Positions 16,338-24,590 are shown, counted from the first letter of the stretch. The stretch: 63,128 nt of DNA from Ilumatobacteraceae bacterium (GCA_025358075.1 JANYKU010000111.1:1-63128); one strand, 5' to 3'. Numbers and translations: made by a program. The notes: a model not told the origin generated them from the sequence alone.

Positions 16338-17117
16338 TCAGCGCCCGAAATCGAAGACGGAGATCTCGCGCAGCGCAGCGCAGAACGAGGCGACCGAACC
16401 AGCGAACAACTCGGCCCCACGCTCGGCGGTGGCCGCAGTGGGATCTCCGATGTACCCATCCGGGTGGAAGTCGTTCGACAGCCACCCGAAGCTGACGCGG
16501 CCACCGAAGCGCACGTAGGTGTTGTCGGCAAGCTTGTCGGGCACACGTCGCTCGGCCTTGCTCATGTCGCACAGGTCCGGCGCGAGGTGCAACATGACCG
16601 ACGTCTCGTCGGTGCCGCCGTGCACCCCCATTCCCAACTCGCTGGCCGGCGAGGTGCCGCCCTGATCGACCGGCATGCCGGGGTGGGTCAGAAAGGTCAT
16701 CAGGCCGTGCTTCAGTCGTACCTCGCGGCTGGCGACACTGAGCAGCGAGCTGTTGCCGCCATGACCGTTGAAGAACACGAGACGCTTGGCCGGGCTGGTG
16801 GCGACGCAACGGCCGATGTCGTCGAGCACGGCGAGCAGCGTGGTCGCCGACAACCACATCGTGCCCGGCGACCAGGCGTGCTCGTTGGACTTGGTGTACT
16901 GAAGGGTCGGCATCAGCCACACGTCGAGCTCGTCGCCGACCTCGGCAACAGCCGCCTCGGCGACTGCCGTGGCGACGACGGAGTCGGTGCTCAAGGGCAG
17001 ATGCGGACCGTGCTGCTCGATGGCTCCGAGCGGCTGGACGATGATGCTGCGCTCGTTGAGCCGCTCACCCACCTGCGGTCCGGTGAGATTGGGGAAGTAC
17101 CGCACGGACGATGTCAC
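16338..17117 (-). CDS. creatininase-family amidohydrolase
   Basis: A 259-residue protein with the metal-ligand motifs of the family: GAIEQHGPHLPLSTD (Glu, His and Asp ligands), NGHGGN and HGGTDETS. Creatininase opens creatinine to creatine; relatives are FAPy deformylase-type or mycofactocin-linked enzymes, so the family alone does not prove creatinine use. The GTG start is 6 bases after a TAGCGT -10 box. Paired with the M20 hydrolase and facing the amidohydrolase/transporter operon, it fits a ring-opening role. Confidence 0.88.
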   Translation of the reverse strand: MTSSVRYFPNLTGPQVGERLNERSIIVQPLGAIEQHGPHLPLSTDSVVATAVAEAAVAEVGDELDVWLMPTLQYTKSNEHAWSPGTMWLSATTLLAVLDDIGRCVATSPAKRLVFFNGHGGNSSLLSVASREVRLKHGLMTFLTHPGMPVDQGGTSPASELGMGVHGGTDETSVMLHLAPDLCDMSKAERRVPDKLADNTYVRFGGRVSFGWLSNDFHPDGYIGDPTAATAERGAELFAGSVASFCAALREISVFDFGR

Positions 17118-17123
17118 ATGGGC

Positions 17124-17129
17124 ACGCTA
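17124..17129 (-). promoter_or_regulatory. leaderless -10 box for the creatininase-family gene
   Basis: TAGCGT on the minus strand ends 6 bases before the GTG at 17117. Confidence 0.5.
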
Positions 17130-17159
17130 CCCGCATCAGCGGTAAGCAAGAATGACCCG

Positions 17160-18686
17160 ATGAGCACCCCTGACTACGACGCGATGGTGGTCGGTGCAGG
17201 GCACAACGGTCTGGTTTGCGCCGCCTACTTGGCCAGGGCCGGTCTGCGAACGTTGCTGGTGGAGGCAAGGTCGTCGGTGGGCGGCACCGCGTCGAGCGAA
17301 GCGTTCGCCGGTGGGACGGTCAACATCTGCAACTGCGATCACATCACCTTTCGCACCACCCCGGTGATGGACGAGCTCGGTCTCGTCGATTTCGGATTGC
17401 GCTACATCGACATCGACCCGGCTCAACGCAACATGTTGTGGGACGGTGGTCCGTCGTGGACGATCCATCACGACGTCGAGCAGACCATCGACTCGCTGGC
17501 GCACACCTACCCCGCAGAGGTCGACGGCTATCGGCGCTACTTGAAGGCGGCCTTGCCAGCGGTGCAGATGGTGCTCGACAACGCCAACGACCCTCCCTCG
17601 GTCAAGACGATCGCCAAGAAGGTCATCGCCCGACGCGGCCGCGGCGCCGCCACGTTGTTGCGGTGGAGCCGCCAGAGCGCGGCGAGCGTCATGCGCAACT
17701 TCTTCGAGAGTGAGGCGCTACGCGGGCCGGCGATGGTGACCGGCCCGATGGTGTGGGGCGTGTCGCCCGAGCTCTCCGGTACCGGTCTCGGTGCCTTGGG
17801 GTATGCGTTGCGTCACGTCGGGCGTGTCGGCCGACCCGAGGGTGGCAGCGGGATGGTGCCGGAGTCGTTGCGCCGCGCCTTCGAACATGCCGGTGGAACG
17901 CTGATGCTGAACACCAAGGTCGCCCATCTCACGTGCGAGGGCGAGGCCATCCGCGGAATGGTCTGCACTGATGGCACCGAGATCACGGCGCGGATCGTCG
18001 TGTCGGCGTGCAACCCTCACGACACGTTCCTGGCCTGGTTGACGAATCCTCCCGCGCGGGCACAACCGCTCGTCGAACGATGGCGGGCCATTCCTCACGA
18101 CGACGGCTACGAGTCGAAGGTCGATGCCCTTGTCGATCGCCAGCCGATGTCCGCGGCCGGCGACGCTCTGGGCGCAACGATGGTGGTCGCTCCTTCCCTC
18201 GAGGAGATCCATCGCGGTCATTCGTTGATGGGGACCGGGGCAATGCTCGAGTGGCCGGCCATGTTCGTCAACTCGCCCTCGGCACTCGACGAGACGCTGG
18301 CACCAGCCGGGCGCCACGTGTTCAGCCTCGAGGTCTTGTACACCCCATACGGTCTGGTCGGCGGATGGCCCGACAGCGGCGAACCTCGTCGCTGGCTCGA
18401 TCAGGTGGCCACGGTTCTGGCGCCAGGCTTCATCGACTCGCTCGTCGATTGGCGGGCCATGACCCCCGATCGGTACGAGCGCGAGTTCCACCTCCCCCAC
18501 GGCCATGCGACGAGTTTCGCCGGCGGACCGCTGGCGGCGTTGCGCAACCGCAACCCCGAACTGACCCGCTACGAGACGCCGATCAAGGGCTTGTACCTCA
18601 CCGGTGCGGCCACCTTTCCCGGCGCAGGTGTGTGGGGTGCCAGTGGACGCAACGCGGCACTGCGCATTCTCGGCAGCGAGGGTTAG
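17160..18686 (+). CDS. phytoene-desaturase-like FAD-dependent oxidoreductase
   Basis: About 508 residues. The N-terminus has the FAD-binding dinucleotide fold AMVVGAGHNGLVCAAYLARAG and VEARSSVGGTASSE. GGSGMVPESLRRAFEHAGG lies in the middle, and the C-terminus ends LYLTGAATFPGAGVWGASGRNAA, the family's FAD-closing motif. This group is annotated as NAD(P)/FAD-dependent oxidoreductase or carotenoid-desaturase/isomerase-like. No other carotenoid gene is near, so a pigment role is not supported. I chose the ATG at 17160; in-frame starts upstream overlap the divergent gene's promoter. Confidence 0.85.
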   Translation: MSTPDYDAMVVGAGHNGLVCAAYLARAGLRTLLVEARSSVGGTASSEAFAGGTVNICNCDHITFRTTPVMDELGLVDFGLRYIDIDPAQRNMLWDGGPSWTIHHDVEQTIDSLAHTYPAEVDGYRRYLKAALPAVQMVLDNANDPPSVKTIAKKVIARRGRGAATLLRWSRQSAASVMRNFFESEALRGPAMVTGPMVWGVSPELSGTGLGALGYALRHVGRVGRPEGGSGMVPESLRRAFEHAGGTLMLNTKVAHLTCEGEAIRGMVCTDGTEITARIVVSACNPHDTFLAWLTNPPARAQPLVERWRAIPHDDGYESKVDALVDRQPMSAAGDALGATMVVAPSLEEIHRGHSLMGTGAMLEWPAMFVNSPSALDETLAPAGRHVFSLEVLYTPYGLVGGWPDSGEPRRWLDQVATVLAPGFIDSLVDWRAMTPDRYEREFHLPHGHATSFAGGPLAALRNRNPELTRYETPIKGLYLTGAATFPGAGVWGASGRNAALRILGSEG

Positions 18687-18703
18687 CCTCCGCAGCCGAT
18701 GGG

Positions 18704-18709
18704 TAACGT
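18704..18709 (+). promoter_or_regulatory. leaderless -10 box for sodA
   Basis: TAACGT ends 6 bases before the ATG at 18716, within the 29-bp gap after the oxidoreductase stop. Confidence 0.5.
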
Positions 18710-18715
18710 CACCCC

Positions 18716-19315
18716 ATGCTCACTTACACCCTTCCTGATCTCGCGTACGATCCGGGTGCGCTGGAGCCACATCTCAGTGGCCAGATCATCGAGTTGCACC
18801 ACGGCAAGCACCACGCCTCATATGTGGCAGGCGCCAACACTGCGCTCGAACGCCTGGCCGAGGCTCGTGCCTCTGGCAAGTTCGACTCGCTCGTCGGCCT
18901 CGAGAAATCGTTGGCCTTCAACCTCGGCGGCCACGTGCTGCACACCATGTATTGGGGCAACCTGTCACCGGATGGCGGCGACAAGCCGGTTGGCGACCTG
19001 GCTGCGGCGATCGACGAGCAGTTCGGTTCGTTCGACGCCTTCCGGTCGCAGTTCAGTCAGGCGACCATCCTCGTCCAGGGGTCGGGTTGGGGAATCCTCT
19101 CGTGGGAGCCAATCGGTCAACGCTTGATCATTGAGCAGCTCGAAGACCACCACGAGAACACCACGCTGGGCGCTGTCCCACTGCTGGCCATCGATGCGTG
19201 GGAGCACGCCTACTACCTGCAGTACAAGAACGTGCGACCCGACTACGTCGACGCCATCTGGAACCTTGTCAATTGGGCAGATGTCGCCCGGCGGTTTGCT
19301 TCCGCTACCGCCTGA
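18716..19315 (+). CDS. sodA: Fe/Mn superoxide dismutase
   Basis: 199 residues, the standard length. Metal ligands are visible: His in [11 protein letters not shown] near residue 28, His in [10 protein letters not shown], and Asp and His in the signature [11 protein letters not shown]. It converts superoxide to hydrogen peroxide and oxygen. The GGH form around the second ligand leans towards Mn or dual-metal use, but this is not decisive. No signal peptide. The stop codon abuts the stop of the converging phosphoribosyltransferase gene with no base between. Confidence 0.97.
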   Translation: MLTYTLPDLAYDPGALEPHLSGQIIELHHGKHHASYVAGANTALERLAEARASGKFDSLVGLEKSLAFNLGGHVLHTMYWGNLSPDGGDKPVGDLAAAIDEQFGSFDAFRSQFSQATILVQGSGWGILSWEPIGQRLIIEQLEDHHENTTLGAVPLLAIDAWEHAYYLQYKNVRPDYVDAIWNLVNWADVARRFASATA

Positions 19316-19322
19316 TCAGGCG
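19309..19322. other. palindrome holding two back-to-back stop codons
   Basis: CGCCTGATCAGGCG is a perfect 14-bp palindrome. Its central TGATCA is the sodA stop (TGA, plus strand) joined directly to the phosphoribosyltransferase stop (TGA, minus strand). With no loop it is a weak hairpin; it might still mark the convergent ends. Confidence 0.5.
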
Positions 19323-19810
19323 TCTTTCACGGCCCAGTGCCGCTTGGCGACGGGTTCCTTGTCGCTCCATGGGAAGTTGATCCATTTGTCGGTGCGCTTC
19401 CACACGTAGTCGCACTGCACCACCGAGTGGCTCTTCTCGTACAACACGGCCGTGCGGACCTCGGCGACCTTGCCTTCGCAGAACAACTGCACGCTGCGCA
19501 GCGTGTGGCCGGTGTCGGCGACGTCGTCGGCGATCAGGATCCGTGCATCGCTGACATCGACGAAGTCGGGGGCGGGAGGCAGGATCCTCGGCACTTCCAG
19601 ACGCTCGTCGACGCCGGTGTAGAACTCGACGTTCATCGTGTACACGTTCTTCACCGACAAGGCGTAGCCCATGGCGCCGCCGATCAGCAGCCCGCCGCGG
19701 GCGATCGACAGGATCATGTCGGGTTCGTAGTCGTCGGCCACCAGCTGGGCAAGCGCACGCGACGCCTCGCCGAACACTTCCCAGGTCATGATCTCGCGCT
19801 CGCTCGTCAC
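19316..19810 (-). CDS. purine-type phosphoribosyltransferase
   Basis: About 164 residues from the GTG at 19810. The PRPP-binding motif ILIADDVADTGHTL and an SIARGGLLIGGAMGYALS loop identify a type I phosphoribosyltransferase of the xanthine-guanine/hypoxanthine kind, which salvages a purine base to its nucleotide. The WKRTDKWINFPWSDKEP tail is typical of Gpt-like proteins. A start at 19846 lies inside an inverted repeat; the GTG is 7 bases after a TAGGTT -10 box and is preferred. It sits directly downstream of the molybdenum hydroxylase operon, which fits purine metabolism. Confidence 0.88.
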   Translation of the reverse strand: MTSEREIMTWEVFGEASRALAQLVADDYEPDMILSIARGGLLIGGAMGYALSVKNVYTMNVEFYTGVDERLEVPRILPPAPDFVDVSDARILIADDVADTGHTLRSVQLFCEGKVAEVRTAVLYEKSHSVVQCDYVWKRTDKWINFPWSDKEPVAKRHWAVKDA

Positions 19811-19817
19811 GCCGACC

Positions 19818-19823
19818 AACCTA
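19818..19823 (-). promoter_or_regulatory. -10 box for the phosphoribosyltransferase gene
   Basis: TAGGTT on the minus strand ends 7 bases before the GTG at 19810, immediately after the upstream hairpin. Confidence 0.45.
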
Positions 19824-19827
19824 GCCG

Positions 19828-19871
19828 GTGGAGTGTTTGCGATCACCCCGTGGGGGCGTCAAACACTCCAC
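19828..19871 (-). terminator. strong inverted repeat after the molybdenum hydroxylase operon
   Basis: GTGGAGTGTTTG (19828-19839) and CAAACACTCCAC (19860-19871) are perfect 12-bp arms, with a further CCCC/GGGG pairing in the 20-base loop. It begins 5 bp after the Mo-subunit stop and ends 4 bases before the next gene's -10 box. There is no T-tract, as is common for actinobacterial hairpin terminators. Confidence 0.65.
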
Positions 19872-19876
19872 AGGGC

Positions 19877-22156
19877 TTATGGAAGGCAGATGTCGGCGGG
19901 GCGTACCGGGACGCGTGACAGATCGCGGCCGATCGCATCGCGGATGGCCGCGACGATCGCCGGGGTCGACGAGATGGTGGGCGGCTCGCCGACCCCTTTG
20001 GCGCCAAGTGGGGCCATCGGATCCGGATGCTCGATGAGTGCGGCGACAACGGTTGGCATGTCGAGCATCGTCGGCAACAGGTAGTCGGTGAAGCTGGCGT
20101 TGCGGACCCGACCATCGGTGAAGATGATCTCTTCCATCACCGCCAGACCGAGTCCCTGGGCGATGCCGCCCTCGATCTGCCCGAGCACGCTCAGCGGGTT
20201 GAGAGCGACCCCGACATCTTGCGCTGTCGCCACCTGCACCACTTTGACGAGACCGAGCTCGGGGTCGACATCGACGACCGCTCGGTGAGCGACGAAGGCG
20301 AAGGCTGTGTGGCAGTTGCCGTGCCCGTTCTCGTCGAGCTCTTCGGTGGGCCGATGGTGATGCTCGAAGGTCTCGACCAATTCGATTCCGGCAGTCGCTG
20401 CACTCACCGACACACGCAGCGTGCCCATGGTGTCGATCACATCGCGACCGTCGATGGCCAACTGCACCGGTTCGATGTCGTACTGAGCGCCGACGAGTTC
20501 GAACAACCGCTCGCGCACCAATCGACAGGCCCCGTCGACAGCACCACCGCTCATCCAGGTCTGCCGCGAGGCAGAGGTGGAACCCGCAGATCCGATCGTG
20601 GTGTCGATCGGCTCCAGCACGACGTCGTCGACACCGAGCACGCTGCGGGCGATCTGTTGGGCGAGCACGACGAAACCCTGGCCAACTTCCACCGTGGCGA
20701 ACTTCAGCGAGGCGACGCCGTTGCTGAGCGTGCATCGTGCGGTCGCGTAGTCGTCGAACGCCTCGGAGTACATCAAGTTCTTGATAGCGACACCCCAGCC
20801 GATGCCGCGGCGGATGTGCGCCGGATCGGCGGTCAGGCCGGCACCCCCGGGAAGGTCCAACGGATCGCCGTCGCGACCGCCGACGGGTGCGTCGGGCAGC
20901 GGCAAGGCGGCGACCCGAGTGATGCACTCTGCCACCGGCGCCACGTTCTCGATGACCTGCCCGGTGATGAGGGAGTCGCCGGTTTCCATGGCGTTCAGCA
21001 GACGGATCTCGACAGGGTCGAGGCCGCATGCCGCGGCGAGTTTGTCCATCTGCCCTTCGTGGGCGAAGCAGGCCTGCACCACGCCGAACCCGCGCATCGC
21101 CCCACAGGGCAGGTTGTTGGTGCGCACCGCGTAGCCGTCGACCGTGGCGTTCGCGCACTTGTACGGACCCTGCACGTGTGTGACGGCGTTGATCAACACA
21201 GCCGACGATGTCGATGCGTACGCGCCGCCGTCGAGCACGAGGCGGGCCTCGATCCGTTGGATGGACCCCTGTGCAGTGGCGTGGTGACGCATCCAGATCG
21301 TGGCCGGGTGCCGGTGCACATGGCCGAGGAAGCTCTCCTCGCGGCTGTAGGCGAGGCGTACCGGCCGACCGGTGCGCAGCGCAAGGAGGCAAGTGTGGAC
21401 CTGCAGGCTGATGTCTTCGCGAGCGCCGAAGGCACCACCCACTCCCCCAAGGGTGAGGCGTACTTCCTCCGGTGCCAAACCGAGGCAGGCGGCGATCTGA
21501 CCGCGGTCTTCATGCAACCACTGGGTGGCGACGAACAGCTCGACGCCGGCCCCGCCAGGATCGGGCAACGCCAGTGCTGCCTCCAAGCCGAGGAACGCTT
21601 GATCCTGCATGCCGAGCTCGTAGGTGCCCTCGACGATCACCTCGCCTTGCAACGATTGGTCGCCGGTGATGATTCGCTGACGTCGGATGACGTTGCCGTC
21701 AGGGTGGATCGGTGGATGGCTGCCATCGATGGCCCGTTCCGGGTCGAAGAGGGGCGGCAGCATCTCGTAGTCGACGACGATCGCCGCCAGCGCCCGTCGA
21801 CAGGTCTCGGGATGGTCGGCCGCGACCGCGGCAACCGGTTCGCCCACGTAGCGAACGACGTCTGCGGCGAAGACCGGCTGATCCTTGCTGATCAGGCCAT
21901 ACGTCGGCTTCCCCGGAACGTCGCCGGCGGTGATGACGGCTGCGACGCCGTCGATCTTCCACGCCGCCGACAGGTCGATGCCGCGGATGCGTGCATGAGC
22001 GTGCGGTGACCGCAACGTTGCACCCCACAGAAACCCGTCGGCCGACAGGTCGCCGGCAAAGGCGAACGCACCCTGAGTCTTGGCCAGGCCATCGGGCCGC
22101 GGTGGGCTGTCGCCCAGCCGGCCCTTGATCGTGCCTTCGCGAGTGGCGGTGCTCAT
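19877..22156 (-). CDS. xanthine-dehydrogenase-like molybdenum-binding subunit
   Basis: About 759 residues. The N-terminal domain contains RVDG-like GRLGDSPPRPDGLAKTQG, and the Mo-cofactor part has GGVGGAFGAREDI, PCGAMRGFGVVQ, VEVGQGF and the catalytic Glu in GVGEPPT near residue 722. The GAMRGFG loop is of the xanthine/purine hydroxylase type and lacks the AYRCSFR loop of form I CO dehydrogenase. The ATG overlaps the Fe-S gene stop (ATGA). Together with the two upstream genes it forms a heterotrimer that hydroxylates a purine or other N-heterocycle, using water as oxygen source. The exact substrate is inferred, not shown. Confidence 0.9.
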   Translation of the reverse strand: MSTATREGTIKGRLGDSPPRPDGLAKTQGAFAFAGDLSADGFLWGATLRSPHAHARIRGIDLSAAWKIDGVAAVITAGDVPGKPTYGLISKDQPVFAADVVRYVGEPVAAVAADHPETCRRALAAIVVDYEMLPPLFDPERAIDGSHPPIHPDGNVIRRQRIITGDQSLQGEVIVEGTYELGMQDQAFLGLEAALALPDPGGAGVELFVATQWLHEDRGQIAACLGLAPEEVRLTLGGVGGAFGAREDISLQVHTCLLALRTGRPVRLAYSREESFLGHVHRHPATIWMRHHATAQGSIQRIEARLVLDGGAYASTSSAVLINAVTHVQGPYKCANATVDGYAVRTNNLPCGAMRGFGVVQACFAHEGQMDKLAAACGLDPVEIRLLNAMETGDSLITGQVIENVAPVAECITRVAALPLPDAPVGGRDGDPLDLPGGAGLTADPAHIRRGIGWGVAIKNLMYSEAFDDYATARCTLSNGVASLKFATVEVGQGFVVLAQQIARSVLGVDDVVLEPIDTTIGSAGSTSASRQTWMSGGAVDGACRLVRERLFELVGAQYDIEPVQLAIDGRDVIDTMGTLRVSVSAATAGIELVETFEHHHRPTEELDENGHGNCHTAFAFVAHRAVVDVDPELGLVKVVQVATAQDVGVALNPLSVLGQIEGGIAQGLGLAVMEEIIFTDGRVRNASFTDYLLPTMLDMPTVVAALIEHPDPMAPLGAKGVGEPPTISSTPAIVAAIRDAIGRDLSRVPVRPADICLP

Positions 22157-22638
22157 GGCTCGATCGACCGCCAGACGGCGACGCGCTGCACGGCTTCGAT
22201 GATGCGGCCGTAGCCGGTGCATCGGCAGATGTTGCCTGACAGCTCTTCGCGGATCTCGCTGCCGGTGGGCTGGGGCGTGCGTTCGAGCAGAGCGTGAGTC
22301 GCCATGATCAGGCCAGGAGTGCAGAAGCCACACTGCACGGCTCCGCATTCGACGAATGCACGTTGCACGTCGCTTGGCGCGCCGTGCGGGGCAATGCCCT
22401 CGATCGTGACGATGGCCTGGCCGACAGCCGACGCTGCCAGCACGAGGCAACTGCACACCAACTCGTCGTCGACGAGCACGCTGCACGAACCGCACTCCCC
22501 TTGCTCGCACGCACCCTTGCTACCGAGCAAGCCGAGCCGTTCGCGCAAGACGTAGAGGAGGCTCTCGCCGATCCATGCGTCGGCGACCTCGTGCCGCGTG
22601 CCGTTGACGTGCAACGCGTACATCTCGTTGTCAGCCAT
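22153..22638 (-). CDS. 2Fe-2S subunit of the molybdenum hydroxylase
   Basis: About 161 residues with both iron-sulfur clusters: the plant-type ferredoxin motif GACEQGECGSC plus a later Cys, and the C-terminal CGFCTPG and CRCTGY motifs. It passes electrons from the Mo centre to FAD. The ATG at 22638 overlaps the FAD-subunit stop by 8 bases; the frame stays open upstream without family similarity. Length is normal for CoxS/XdhC-like subunits. Confidence 0.93.
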   Translation of the reverse strand: MADNEMYALHVNGTRHEVADAWIGESLLYVLRERLGLLGSKGACEQGECGSCSVLVDDELVCSCLVLAASAVGQAIVTIEGIAPHGAPSDVQRAFVECGAVQCGFCTPGLIMATHALLERTPQPTGSEIREELSGNICRCTGYGRIIEAVQRVAVWRSIEP

Positions 22639-23479
22639 TGGGGAACGCCCTTCGGAGCAGTCGGCGCGAGAGGACGGCGATCGCATGTCGCCGGTAATCG
22701 GCAGTGGAGCGGTGGTCGTCGATCGGTCGCGCCTCGGATGCGGCAACTCGACCGAACTCAACGGCGTCGGCCTCGGAGACCGCTCGTTGGCCGTGATCGA
22801 CGACCGTTGCAGCAAACGCTTCGGCCTGCGAACAACGGATGATGGTCGGCCCGACCGACCCGAGGGCGAGGCGTACACCGCCCTCGTCGTCGACGGCGAG
22901 GCAGGCGCCGGCGTTGGAGATGACCATTGCGTTGCGCACCCCCACCTTGGCGTAGCCCTGCCAGCCGGCGAACACCGGCACGGTGATGGCCTCGATCAAC
23001 TCGCCCGGACGCAGTGAGGTGCGCTTCGGGCCGACCATGAACTCGGCGAACGGCACCGACCGTTGGCCGGTGATGGAGACAAGGTGAACGATTGCGTCGA
23101 GAGCAGAAAGTGCGGGCAGACCGTCGCCTGCCGGCGAGCAGGTGGCGACGTTGCCGCCGAGTGTCGCCGCGTGCCGGATCTGCGGCGACCCGACAGTGCG
23201 CGCCGCCTGGCTGAGCGCTGGTACCCATCGCCGAAACTGGTCGGCCTCAAGTTCGGCATACGTCACCGCCGCGCCGATCCGCAGCGTGGCAGAGATCACG
23301 TCGTGCGTCCACGTGCGCAGCTCGGCGAGGCGACCAACGGCGATCACCGAATCCGGACGGCGGTGGCCGCCGTTGATCTCGACCATGGCATCGGTGCCTC
23401 CGGCGAGCACCATCGACGACGGTGCGTCATCGAGGGCGCTCAAGGCCTGGGCCAAGGTGGCGGGGATCAGCACGCTCAT
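22631..23479 (-). CDS. FAD-binding subunit of the molybdenum hydroxylase
   Basis: 282 residues. It has the FAD-binding AGGTDAMVE near residue 27 and TLGGNVATCSPAGD, plus KVGVRNAMVISNAG, all typical of the CoxM/XdhB family. It is the first gene of the three-gene operon in the order FAD, Fe-S, Mo. The FAD domain should reoxidise the enzyme with NAD+ or another acceptor. A palindrome overlaps its promoter. Confidence 0.92.
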   Translation of the reverse strand: MSVLIPATLAQALSALDDAPSSMVLAGGTDAMVEINGGHRRPDSVIAVGRLAELRTWTHDVISATLRIGAAVTYAELEADQFRRWVPALSQAARTVGSPQIRHAATLGGNVATCSPAGDGLPALSALDAIVHLVSITGQRSVPFAEFMVGPKRTSLRPGELIEAITVPVFAGWQGYAKVGVRNAMVISNAGACLAVDDEGGVRLALGSVGPTIIRCSQAEAFAATVVDHGQRAVSEADAVEFGRVAASEARPIDDHRSTADYRRHAIAVLSRRLLRRAFPNG

Positions 23480-23488
23480 TCGCCAGCG

Positions 23489-23508
23489 ACCTTACATTTC
23501 GTAAAGGT
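23489..23508 (-). promoter_or_regulatory. promoter with overlapping palindrome before the molybdenum hydroxylase operon
   Basis: On the minus strand ACCTTTAC-GAAAT-GTAAGGT is a near-perfect inverted repeat with one extra A in the left arm. Its right arm contains TAAGGT, a -10 box ending 9 bases before the ATG at 23479. A repressor dimer bound here would block the promoter. No -35 stands out. Confidence 0.4.
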
Positions 23509-23522
23509 CCAGACCAGGACAC

Positions 23523-24335
23523 CTAGACGATCTTGGTGTTGATGACGTGAGGGTCTGCCGGCGGGAACTGAGGGCCAATGTCTTGCAATGTGCTCAGCAG
23601 GATCTTGGCGACAGCGAGGTTGCGTACCCAGTTGTGGTCTGCTGGCACCACGTACCACGGCGCGTGTGCCGTCGAGGTTTGACCGATCGCATCTTCGTAG
23701 GCGCGACGGAACTTCGGCCACAGCTTGCGATCGGCGAGGTCGCCCTCCCGGAACTTCCATCCCTTCGTCGGGTCGTCGAGACGGTCTTGGAGGCGTCGTG
23801 CCTGTTCGGATTTGGAGACGTTGAGAAAGCACTTGACGACCCTGGTGCCCTCATCGTGCAGCAGGCGCTCGAACTCGTTGATGTGACGGAACCGTTTGCT
23901 CCACGTCGAGCGAGGGACCAGCCCTTTGACACGCACGACTAGAACATCCTCGTAGTGACTGCGGTTGAACACGCCGATGTCACCGGCAACGGGACAGGCT
24001 TGGTGGGTGCGCCACAGGTAGTCGTGGTCGGCTTCGATGCCGGCAGGCACCTTGAAGCTGGTGACCATGACGCCCGCCGGGTTGAGGCCCGACAGGATCG
24101 AACGGATCGTGCCGTCTTTTCCCGCCGCATCCATCGCCTGCAACACGAGCAGGACGCTGCTGCGCCGCTCGGCTGCGAGCCGCTGCTGCAACGCGTCGAG
24201 CTTGAGCTTGACGTGCTCGAGCTCGGCGAGTGCACCATCCTTGTGCCAGCCGAGCGTGTCGGCAGTGTCGTAGTCATCGAGTTTGAACCCATTCGGACGC
24301 GAGACCCGCAACGCGTCGATTCGCTTCGGGGCCAT
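23523..24335 (-). CDS. ppk2: polyphosphate kinase 2 family protein (PPK2)
   Basis: About 270 residues. It has the PPK2 P-loop QAMDAAGKDGT near residue 65, the lid NRSHYEDVLVVRV and a RKLWPKFRRAYEDAI stretch. PPK2 enzymes transfer phosphate between polyphosphate and nucleoside mono- or diphosphates; the length fits a single-domain class I or III protein. The ATG at 24335 begins the conserved region, while the long open frame upstream has no family content. It stands alone, with the DUF5522 gene 16 bp upstream on the same strand. Confidence 0.92.
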   Translation of the reverse strand: MAPKRIDALRVSRPNGFKLDDYDTADTLGWHKDGALAELEHVKLKLDALQQRLAAERRSSVLLVLQAMDAAGKDGTIRSILSGLNPAGVMVTSFKVPAGIEADHDYLWRTHQACPVAGDIGVFNRSHYEDVLVVRVKGLVPRSTWSKRFRHINEFERLLHDEGTRVVKCFLNVSKSEQARRLQDRLDDPTKGWKFREGDLADRKLWPKFRRAYEDAIGQTSTAHAPWYVVPADHNWVRNLAVAKILLSTLQDIGPQFPPADPHVINTKIV

Positions 24336-24351
24336 GGGCTGCGACGGTAGT

Positions 24352-24582
24352 TCAGTCGATGACGAAGGGACAGTGCCGACACCCGCTGTCGCAGCAGTAG
24401 CCGCGGTCGGCCAGGAAGGCCGCGGTGAACACCGTGAGACCAGTGTCTGGATCGTCGTAGCACGGCATCGCCGCGTCAACCGCTGCGGTGTGGCGGGCCG
24501 AGATCTCTGCGAAGCGTGGATGTCGAGGTGAAAGCCGTCGCGGGTGAGGGTTTGCCAGGTAGTGGTCGCGGAGTTGCGGCAC
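24352..24582 (-). CDS. DUF5522-like cysteine-cluster mini-protein
   Basis: About 76 residues from a GTG that sits 8 bases after a TACCGT box. It contains HPRFAEI near the start, DPDTGLTVFTAAFLADRG and the C-terminal GYCCDSGCRHCPFV, the defining cluster of the small DUF5522 family. Four Cys residues in CC-x3-C-x2-C may bind a metal or iron-sulfur cluster; that is inference. No function is known to me. Confidence 0.7.
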   Translation of the reverse strand: MPQLRDHYLANPHPRRLSPRHPRFAEISARHTAAVDAAMPCYDDPDTGLTVFTAAFLADRGYCCDSGCRHCPFVID

Positions 24583-24590
24583 GATTCGCA

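Noticed and set aside
19877..22156. CO dehydrogenase large subunit (form I).
   Set aside because: The active-site loop is GAMRGFG, not the AYRCSFR of form I CoxL, so CO oxidation is not supported.
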